Below, one piece after another: positions 56,440 through 64,000 of a DNA stretch of 64,000 bases. The notes beneath the pieces were generated by a model. It searched no databases. It had not been told where the DNA came from and saw nothing but the letters and a program-made list of their open reading frames with translations. How positions within the stretch are numbered: the first letter of the stretch is position 1; the number at the start of each line of letters is the position of its first letter. This DNA is from Escarpia spicata (taxonomy: Eukaryota; Annelida; Polychaeta; Sabellida; Siboglinidae), in contig OZ023206.1 of assembly GCA_963995525.1 (NCBI GenBank), forward strand, positions 66,434,323-66,498,322, given 5' to 3'. Position numbers and translations under genes: made by a program.

Positions 56440-57133
56440 GATGTTTCAACATACCGTGTTTCATTAACGGACAACAGGTATCGTCATCATCGTCATCATA
56501 TGATTCGAGCCTATGACGCGGTGGTCACACACCCGTAAGCTCACGACCTCTGTCGCGGTGTTCAGTCACCCATAAGTCGTAATATCATCATCATATTACT
56601 ACGAACCGCTGGCGTGGTGTTCACTCACCCGTAAGTCGTGTCATCACACCTGTGGTTACTAAAACACGGTTTCATATACTCATTACGCTTGTATCTTTAG
56701 TCAATAAAATTCGTGTGCACACGTATACTTTGGTGTTTCGTTCGTTATTTCATACACGTGCATTCATACACGCACACACACACAATACCCGCCCCCGTCC
56801 ACCCTGGAGGAACAACCTTCATTACCCGTTTTACCCACCACAGTCGCTAGATAGCGCTAGTGTTTTGTCCGCCCGTTCTACCCGCCTGCCCGCCCGTTTT
56901 ACCCGCCACATTCGCTAGATGGCGCTAGTGTTTTGCCCGCCCGTTCTACCCGCCTGCCCGCCCGTTTTACCCGCCACATTCGCTAGATGGCGCTATGGAG
57001 TAACGGATGTCACGTCATAGAAAACAGCCTTAGGTCAGCAGAAAATGACCATGGGAGCACATACCCCTCCTCTGATTACATTCGCTAGATGGCGCTCATT
57101 CGCTAGATGGCGCTATGGAGTAACGGATGTCAC
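56440..57133. other. Right subterminal region with repeats and poly(A) signal
   Basis: Three diverged repeats of GTGTTCACTCACCCGTAAGTCG type (56,519-56,640), AATAAA at 56,703-56,708 (likely end of late transcripts), and several copies of ATTCGCTAGATGGCGCTA (56,840-57,115) that continue into the TIR. No gene. Confidence 0.6.
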
Positions 57134-57367
57134 GTCATAGAAAATAGCCTTAGGTCAGCAGAAAATGACCATGGGAGCACATACCCCTCCTCTGATTACG
57201 GATTACATTCGCTAGATGGCGCTATGGAGTAACGATGACATTCGCTAGATGGCGCTATGGAGTAACGGAACCGGAAGTCATAGAAAATAGCCTTAGGTCA
57301 TCAGAAAATGACCATGGGAGCACATACCCCTCCCTGATTACGTATTGTTAACCACCCATATACTACT
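57134..57367 (-). repeat. Right terminal inverted repeat of the Polinton
   Basis: Complement of 39,829-40,062. The inner side extends into further copies of the same subrepeat at 56,980-57,130, so the right end has more units than the left. Confidence 0.97.
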
Positions 57368-57373
57368 AGCGAC

Positions 57374-58671
57374 CCGGTTTGCGTTAATCTGTGCCGCTGA
57401 GCTTGTGGCCGTGCGTTACCGCACAGCGCGCGTAAAATGAGAGATACAGTATACAACAGCGTATGTTGATACAAACCGGGGCGCTATTTACGCCTCAAAT
57501 GGACGTAAGACACAATGTACTTAAAGGTAAATATGCCTAGGATAATGCTATATGATGGAAGTACAGTGCATCTCACTGATGTATCAAAGTTAAGCAAAAC
57601 TCAAGTTATAACAGCGAAATCAAAGGTCCGGATTCGACGCAAATGCCCACAACTAAAAAAGGCACAAGTCTATTCAACTAATAACATGTTCTATGGCTAT
57701 GCGGTTTTGTTTGAGCAAAATAAGGAATGTGATTCGTAAAATGTCTTTGTGCTAAATAGCTAAATATATGATACATATTCCGACAAAGTTGTGCAAACAA
57801 ACTTTTGGGAAAGTTGATTTGAGTGATATACTTACGAACATCAACCACCGAAGTTCACATCTCATAAAAAATGCCTACTACCCAAAACCGTGCATACTAA
57901 CGGGTTATCAATAACTTGGGTTAGACAATGTCAATGATATGTTTGCACAGTAATTGGATATACTAAACAACTTATACTGTTTTATAAAAAGGACACAATT
58001 TGAGAAACGTTCTTGCGATTAATATAATAGAAATATACTTTTGTGGCATTCCAGAAATCACTGTTTAATTAATTGTATAGCATTCTAACAACAAATACAA
58101 TATCTTTTGAACATAAACCACCAATTTACCATATTATTATTATATTAAAATTATTTAAAGGTGATGATGAAAGAGTCTTCAGATGATACCACTGGATGCT
58201 TCCCAGAGAAGTCGAGATGGTGTTCGACTGAACAGGTCTGCCAGGGAGTAAAGTGTAAAGCGCTTTCAGCAGTCCAGCGCTATATAAGAACTTAACCTTT
58301 TACTTTTTTACTGACTCTGTCAGCGAGGTAACAAGGCCTAGGGTTAGTGCAAGAAAAACATAACCATAACCAAGTACCAGTGGTCAAGTGGAAACCACAC
58401 TTCAACACGATGAAACAGTCATGATTACTGACTTTTATCACTCATGATTACTACATTACTACACAAGTAGTGTCTTGTTGTTTTATATCTTCCCCTCTAT
58501 ATTCAATAGTAAAGGTTAAAACGTACATCAGAATGCACCATTTTAAAGCTAGTATTAAAAAATCTCAGGGGGAGCATGCCCCCGGACCCCCCTAGCAATG
58601 ATTCGTGCCTGCGGCGCTCGCATACCCTACCCCTACCACCTCACCCATAATTTTACCCAGAGAAAACACTG
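57374..58671. other. Right part of the hAT-like element
   Basis: No gene supported; a 74-codon plus-strand frame at 57,515-57,739 has no recognisable motif. 58,530-58,671 is a G/C-rich repeat end (GGGGGAGCATGCCCCCGGAC). Confidence 0.4.
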
Positions 58672-59365
58672 CATAAGTATTCCGTTTGTCACTGTATTTG
58701 TGAAATGATCTTTGTTTGAGATCGTGTTACTGCTACGACTGTTATTAAGCAAACGCGTGTCCGTCAACGAAAGTCTATTATTAGCACTTTAGTTTTGTCC
58801 GACAATATCGAGAATACCGCCCGATCAACAAGTCACTGGTGATGCGAATTCAAGTCGAAAAACTTACGAGTTACGTGTCAAGCAGAACTTCCGCCAGTTT
58901 ATGATCAGATTTCGGATTTACGTCAGCCTTCAGCCTCAGGCGATCCCATCGAACCTTCTGGTCTTCCTAAATTACCCGTGTAGTAGACCGGAATTTGTCA
59001 CGTTCTTTTTGTTTTTTCTTCGCAGCTGAACATAGTACTGCACGACGCAACATTTTCTTACCCGCCATTATGATCGAATGACAACAACTATGCAACTTGC
59101 GTTCACGTGATCACGTACCACGTGAGCACGCATTTCCGTCTCATTAGTAGTCGGATTTTAGCCACGCCTACAACGGCTTTCGAAAGCGACTCGCAGTCGA
59201 TGTTTACAAAGTGATATGTGCACTTATCATAAACATTTCATAAAACAAAATGGTTCATTAAAACATCTTTGGGCAGTCAGTACGACATAATAGATATAAT
59301 TTATACTGTATAACATGATTTTGCAATAAAAATTAAAGAGCCACGAAGTGCGACTGTCCCTTTAA

Positions 59366-59984
59366 CTCTTTAGGTATACGTTCACACCATTGCCTTTCAC
59401 CATGAAAACATTCTATACTGGCGACACCTGTCAAGTGGAACAGGTATTAATTAATACCATGTCACGTCAAATAATGATTTGTTTTTAGTATACATATAGG
59501 AATTCGAAACGATAGGAATTCGAAACGCACATCGACATTTCGAATTCTTATAGTTGTGTACTAAGAAAACTCGTTATAAATTATTCTTCCAACTTGATGA
59601 ATATTTGCATGAGCCTGTGCCGTTAATGAGTCCGGTAGGTGCTGGCTGCACAGCTAGGGGCAAAGTCATTTCGGATCGTTCCAAATCTTTGGTGGTTTTA
59701 ACCAATCTACATGTGTTCAGGAAATGACGCTGTCCGACCAGTGGTATCAGGCAGTGGCAGGTTAACCAATAACCACTGTAGGCTCGTTCCAATGGACCAC
59801 CTAGGCCAGGGGCCCACGAAAATACCCGAGCAGATTTTTTGGTAGACTGAATATTCCCGAAACCCAACTAGCAAGACGTGATTTGGCCAATGATAGCTAC
59901 GTACTGCATAATTTTCATTAGTACTTCATTGGCCCAATGAGTGTTGCAAACTGGGAATTATCCTGATGTAGGCCCTATATAACA
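59366..59984. other. no gene seen
   Basis: Flank between the nested elements and the LINE. Contains GGAATTCGAAACG twice and its complement (59,499-59,560), a small palindromic cluster. Confidence 0.35.
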
Positions 59985-61960
59985 ATAATACATTTATTCG
60001 TACTAAAATTGTACAATTCAACTAAATCAATGTATATAAGTTACTGTGTACATAAAACAGTAAGCAATGAGCGCAGCTCGTCAATGGCTAAAAAGGAAGA
60101 GCTACCCACATTATTTATATTATGTAATACATCTTTTGCAAATGAGACCCTACATACTAGTTCATCATCCAGCCCCTCCTGGTAGTGGTCTTGAATCATA
60201 CCATAAAACTGATTAGACTTCATTCGAAAGAATGTCATGGCATCAAGTTTGAATTTGGACATGATATAGTTAAAACTTTTAGACATATATGACCCACTAC
60301 CTTGAAAGGCTAGATGAGAGAGCATTTTCAAACTGGAGTTACTGCATTTCAAGCAACTCTGCATAAATCGTACCATTCGATTCATAATTTGAATTTGAAT
60401 CGGTAAACAGTCTGCTAAAAGTGGCACCATATTACAATGCGTGCAAACTGGTAGATTAAACAGTTTTCTGATACCTTTGCGCCACGTAGTATAAAACATA
60501 TCAAGATGTTTGTTTTGCAAGTTCCACAGACATACACCATAGAAAGATGTACAATACGACATATATAATTGACGTTTTATGTTTATATTACAAAACCCAA
60601 AATTAGCAGATAATGCATTTACACGCCATATAAAATCATGACACATATCTTTTACCATAGCCTGGTGAGCGTCAGGACCAATAACGTGGCCTAAATGCAA
60701 CCCTTTTTTACTATGTTTCACTTTTAAACCATCAAAGTAAAATGGGCAGTCGGTACCACTGCCATATTTAATAAGTTGACATTTTGCCGGGTTGAATTGT
60801 AAATCATATTCATATGCAAATTTTAGACATATATCACACATTTTGTTCAATGCATATATCGATGGAGCTACCAAAGATATATCATCAGCATAGCCAACAG
60901 CACCATAGTACTTATGACCAATCATACAGCCGAAACCAAACATGCAGAGTCTTGTTAACATTTCATCAATGTAGATAGAAAATAAAATGGGGGACAACAC
61001 CCCACCCTGCTTCACACCATTGGCAGTGGAGAAATGCAATGACATGGAATTGTTCCATGATACATTTAAATGTTGATTAGTGTACATATAAAGTAAACAT
61101 CTGATTAAAAGGGGATTCATTCATCTATCCATCAGTAAGTTAAAAAGTTTAACATAATTTACTTTATCGAATGCTTTAGTCGCATCTAGTAATAACACGT
61201 AAACATCCGATTTATTCTGCTGGAAATAGTTCACAGTCTCCATTAACGCAAATGTACATTTAGCTGTATAGCTTTGAGGTTTGAAACCAAACTGTAGATC
61301 ACTTGTTTTAAGAGCATCAGAACTTTTTATCATTATAACCCAATCAAATATTTTCGACAGAGGGCTACTAAGAGCAATGGCTCGATAGTTGTCAGAATTA
61401 TTTGCTGATTTCCTCTTGTTTTTTACAAGAGGTTGAATTGTTGATATATTAAAACCATCCGGGGTATATCCGTGATATACCATTGCTGTGAATAGCAAAG
61501 AAAGAAAAACATGTAATTTGGTAGGTGCATGAATAAAGTGGTCGGTATATATAACGCCGTATCCATCACATTTGTTAATCTTAACATGATTAATGCCATT
61601 CAAAACATCATGCACCGTAATAGTATTTTCACCTTCGTTACAATGTGCATCTACTTTACTATGTATGTTTTGTAGCAATGACGTCATGTCTGCATCATTA
61701 TAGGCTACTGAATTATATAAGTCCTCATACTTTGTAGCAAAGTGTTTAGAAATATTTTCGTCTCCTGTCACTTCATCAACCATGTTGGGTAGCATATTAT
61801 TGTTCTTTGTAACTTTACCTACTTCTTTCCAGAAGTCCCTACTTTTATTTCCAAGTAACGCTGTCGCCATACTTTCTTTTTTAACATTATTTTGATTACG
61901 TTTAACAAAACGAACTGCTCTGTGATATTGAGAGCGTGATCTACGCATCTATATGTTTGA
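59985..61960 (-). mobile_element. 5'-truncated non-LTR retrotransposon
   Basis: Minus-strand LINE with one long polymerase frame and a 3' end with AATAAATG near 59,995. No endonuclease is present, so it is 5'-truncated. The clade is uncertain. It is well preserved. Confidence 0.8.
60041..61948 (-). pseudogene. LINE reverse transcriptase with one in-frame stop
   Basis: Two frames of 275 and 359 codons in the same register, separated by a single TGA at 61,121-61,123. RT motifs: VLLLDATKAFDKVNYVKLF (first Asp), GVKQGGVLSPILFSIYIDEM, GAVGYADDISLVAPS (YADD box), KCQLIKYGSG. The C-terminal part has CTHCNMVPLLADCLPIQIQI. No other break was seen, so a single nonsense change accounts for inactivation of this piece. 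Confidence 0.85.
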
Positions 61961-62271
61961 ATGTTTAACATACATTATAGATGAGTTATTACATAACTTA
62001 TTATAAAGGAGAACAAATGTATTCAACAGCACTCCCCTTCCTTCGTCTTCAGATGCCAGAAGCAACATGCCGACAGCGCGACAACGGGCGGAGTGGTGCT
62101 AGTTCCGACAAAAATCTTCAACAGAACCCCCCCCCCCCCCCTATAACTGTCTCCGATGTCAAGATCCGACAACCAAGTCGTGCTGAAGGTCCGGCGCAGC
62201 CCACCCAATAGTGATTTCGTTCCGGCTCCAGTGGAATTTGTTGGCATGCCCCATGTGTCGTGTAGCTGAAC

Positions 62272-62344
62272 TGGTGTGTACAGATGATCGAGTACTCTGC
62301 TCTGTACGGTGTGTACAGATGATCGAGTACTCTGCTCTGTACGG
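62272..62344 (+). repeat. 35-bp tandem duplication
   Basis: The block GTGTACAGATGATCGAGTAC followed by TCTGCTCTGTACG occurs twice in a row. Confidence 0.9.
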
Positions 62345-62469
62345 CAAGGGAACCTGTAACGGAACCGGGAATATTCTGGGAATGGAATAAAATGGATGAC
62401 ATTGAAATATTAAATTTGGAAGTTGAATCTTTGTCCATCTGAGTAAATCTGATCGAACTGAAGGACATA

Positions 62470-62590
62470 ACACCAAGGGGGGGGGGGGGGGGGTGCAATT
62501 GGAGGTTTGGGGCTCCTCTAGATTACCCTCTAGAGCCCACGAAAGTGTCGTATGCCTGGGGCTCACGAATGTCTTAATCCGCCACTGGTG
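62470..62590 (-). mobile_element. MITE-like repeat fragment (inverted)
   Basis: Starts with a G-run at about 62,476 and ends TTAATCCGCCACTGG; the complement CAGTGGCGGATTAAG resembles the start of the repeats at 32,372 and 35,516. Confidence 0.45.
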
Positions 62591-62739
62591 TAGCCTGTAC
62601 CTGTAGGTAGATGGGACGAATATGTTTACGGCAGCAGGCGGCTCTGAAGGGAGATGCCTTTTGAGTGTTTACCCACAAAACCACAGCTTCCGTTCCTTCC
62701 ACCTGGTGTTCTCGCAGGAGGAAGATATCAAGGGTTAAC

Positions 62740-62975
62740 CCCTTAGCAAAAAATATATAGAATTCTATATAATATAAGCTATAGGAAATATGACAGGATT
62801 TTTGCACAAAATTCTATGGTCTACAGGTTTTCTGTACAATTCTATAACTTTTTCTGTAGAATTCTACAGAATAATGACCAAAAATCTTGTAATATTTCCT
62901 ATAGGATATATTCTATAGAATATTATAGAATTCTATAGAAAAATGTGTAGATTTCTATATATTTTTTGCTAAGGG
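62740..62975. mobile_element. Hairpin MITE, about 236 bp
   Basis: Inverted ends CCCTTAGCAAAAAATATATA and complement; the interior is rich in ATTCTATAGAAT palindromes, so the whole unit can fold back. No coding capacity. Confidence 0.7.
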
Positions 62976-63520
62976 ACCATGTAGCATGTTACACAGCTAG
63001 GTGTCATTCTCAATGGTAGATCTATATTTACCTAGAGCGTATACTTCACAGGTCCCCCTTCCTCACCAGAATTAGTATGTTGATATTTTTTCAGATTGAA
63101 AACCATACGTAAGTATACTGTAACACTTTTAAGACACGGTACATACAAAGGACATATAACAACCAGTCCAATATGTTTACACAATTTATTTTCAATTACT
63201 ATGGGTGCATGTCATTCACGTGAGACCAATATGTTGATAGTTAGTACGCAGGCATATATTTTTTGTATACTCTAGACAATTAGATCAATGTCGACAAATG
63301 TGATCGACGTCACCCCTTACTTGGCCTATAGCAAAACTATACTTCCTGATTTTGCTTACCGAGTTCATTTGATAACAAAAACATACATGTAATTGCTGCT
63401 GATCTCGTCAAAGGGTGTCTTCATACACAAATATTGCACTAGGCAAATGCAATATAACGATATAGCGTACTTGTAAATGAATGCATGTTTAATATAACAC
63501 AAGCTCAACCAACTGCAGAA
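62976..63520. other. no gene seen
   Basis: AT-rich sequence without recognised features; part of it may belong to the LTR that follows. Confidence 0.3.
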
Positions 63521-63805
63521 AACAAATATTTATTGATCTACGAAATATTTTTTTCACAAAAAGGCGGCAGTTATTATAACGATAACTGTTTATATATATG
63601 TATATAAATAAGTCGATGTATATAACAATACTTTATTGCCGACTTTGTTTCGTTTACACCTTGCGACAACACACATCATGGCGACAACACACACAAAACC
63701 ACGTTGGCTTTTGTGTAGCCACTGGCACGCTGATATACACCTTATTCGCCAGGTGGCGTTTCAGTTTATCACTTTAATTGTGATATCGTCACATCCCCCT
63801 CTTTT
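63521..63805 (-). mobile_element. Gypsy-type LTR (minus), with polypurine tract
   Basis: On the minus strand a polypurine tract (AAAAAGAGGGGGA, 63,793-63,805) is followed directly by TGTGACGATATCACA, a TG-starting LTR end. AATAAA lies about 150 bp inside (complement of TTTATT near 63,630). The far LTR end was not located, so the left boundary is approximate. Confidence 0.55.
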
Positions 63806-63826
63806 TACAGTCAGATGTTTAATTTT

Positions 63827-64000
63827 TCATTTCATTTCAAAGTCTTTGAACTTTGCTGGAAGTTTCAATGGGCGCCTTGGTCGTGCAACAGTCGCCGACA
63901 CACTGCATGGTGAACTTATAACCCTCGGCGGCGTATTGCGTGGTGAATGTACCACCGTGGATGGTACATTAAGTTGTGGAGACGTTTCGACTGAAGGTTC
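63827..64000 (-). CDS. Gypsy-type retrotransposon Pol C-terminus (partial)
   Basis: 58 open codons running off the window edge and ending in TGA at 63,827. Ends VARPRRPLKLPAKFKDFEMK, the R-P-x-R-x-x-K-x-P-x-x-x-x-D-F type tail of Gypsy Pol proteins; a polypurine tract and an LTR follow. The main enzyme domains lie outside the window. Confidence 0.6.
   Translation of the reverse strand, partial: EPSVETSPQLNVPSTVVHSPRNTPPRVISSPCSVSATVARPRRPLKLPAKFKDFEMK

Larger units (their letters stand above)
39829..57367 (+). mobile_element. Polinton/Maverick element (adintovirus-like), 17,539 bp
   Basis: Ends AGTAGTATATGGG and its complement. Terminal inverted repeats are identical over 234 bp, with a perfect 6-bp target duplication AGCGAC at 39,823-39,828 and 57,368-57,373. 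Content: protein-primed polymerase B, retroviral-type integrase, packaging ATPase, adenain-like protease, major and minor capsid proteins, basic core protein and several small proteins. This is the gene set of Polintons, which are regarded as integrated or virus-forming adintoviruses. Identical TIRs suggest a fairly young insertion, but a broken integrase frame and a LINE fragment argue this copy is no longer intact. Confidence 0.97.
39279..58671. mobile_element. hAT-like element split by the Polinton
   Basis: Ends are CAGTGTTTCCCCTGG at 39,279 and the complement of CAGTGTTTTCTCTGG at 58,671, flanked by CATAAGT on both sides (39,272-39,278 and 58,672-58,678). CAGTG ends fit hAT elements, which make 8-bp duplications; 7 bp match here. 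Without the Polinton it is about 1.85 kb. No transposase is visible. Confidence 0.55.
38954..59361. mobile_element. Outer TTAA-flanked element split by later insertions
   Basis: Inverted repeats of about 115 bp, roughly 85% identical by eye, start AGGGACAGTCGCACTTCGTG at 38,954 and end with its complement at 59,361. Both sides are flanked by TTAA (38,950-38,953 and 59,362-59,365), the target duplication of piggyBac and Kolobok elements. After subtracting the nested hAT-like element and Polinton only about 1.0 kb remains, so it was a short, probably non-autonomous element. Confidence 0.65.

Overview
The window is animal (metazoan) nuclear DNA, probably from a marine invertebrate. It has spliced genes with GT-AG introns, long (CA)n tracts and minisatellites, and many decayed transposons, including a CR1-type LINE with a 2A-like peptide and a PHD finger. 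The species cannot be named from the sequence.

Layout. 0.4-3.7 kb: decayed CR1-type LINE (minus). 4.7-6.4 kb: (CA)n/(TG)n tracts. 6.6-12.7 kb: large foldback repeat whose right arm is split by a LINE fragment. 13.7-14.6 kb: two exons coding a PH domain of insulin-receptor-substrate type, the second frameshifted by a 5-bp duplication. 14.6-17.9 kb: another repeat copy and a broken transposon-type gene. 20.1-35.0 kb: a complete two-pore-domain potassium channel gene on the minus strand (six exons, 746 codons), with introns full of minisatellites and its first coding exon inside a 2.7-kb tandem duplication. 36.5-38.8 kb: dead Tc1 transposase and a 53-bp minisatellite.

39,829-57,367 is the main item: a 17,539-bp Polinton/Maverick (adintovirus-like) element with 234-bp exact terminal inverted repeats starting AG and a perfect 6-bp target duplication (AGCGAC). 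Plus-strand genes encode an RPA-like single-strand DNA-binding protein, alternatively spliced acidic proteins, protein-primed DNA polymerase B, packaging ATPase, retroviral-type integrase, penton-like and major capsid proteins, a basic core protein, an adenain-like protease and small membrane proteins. On the minus strand at the left end, a three-exon gene not visible as a single open frame encodes a 127-aa acidic protein with an LxCxE (Rb-binding type) motif that exists only across a splice junction. It resembles the small early oncoproteins of DNA tumour viruses. The polymerase, SSB and integrase would copy and insert the genome; the ATPase, protease and capsid set would build particles; the spliced early proteins may reprogramme the host cell. 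The integrase reading frame is broken and a LINE fragment interrupts an early gene, so this copy is probably an old endogenous one.

The Polinton sits inside an apparent 1.85-kb hAT-like element (CAGTG...CACTG), itself inside a 1-kb element flanked by TTAA, giving a nest of insertions. 60-62 kb: LINE with one nonsense codon separating two long frames. 63.8-64 kb: 3' end of a Gypsy-type LTR retrotransposon (minus).
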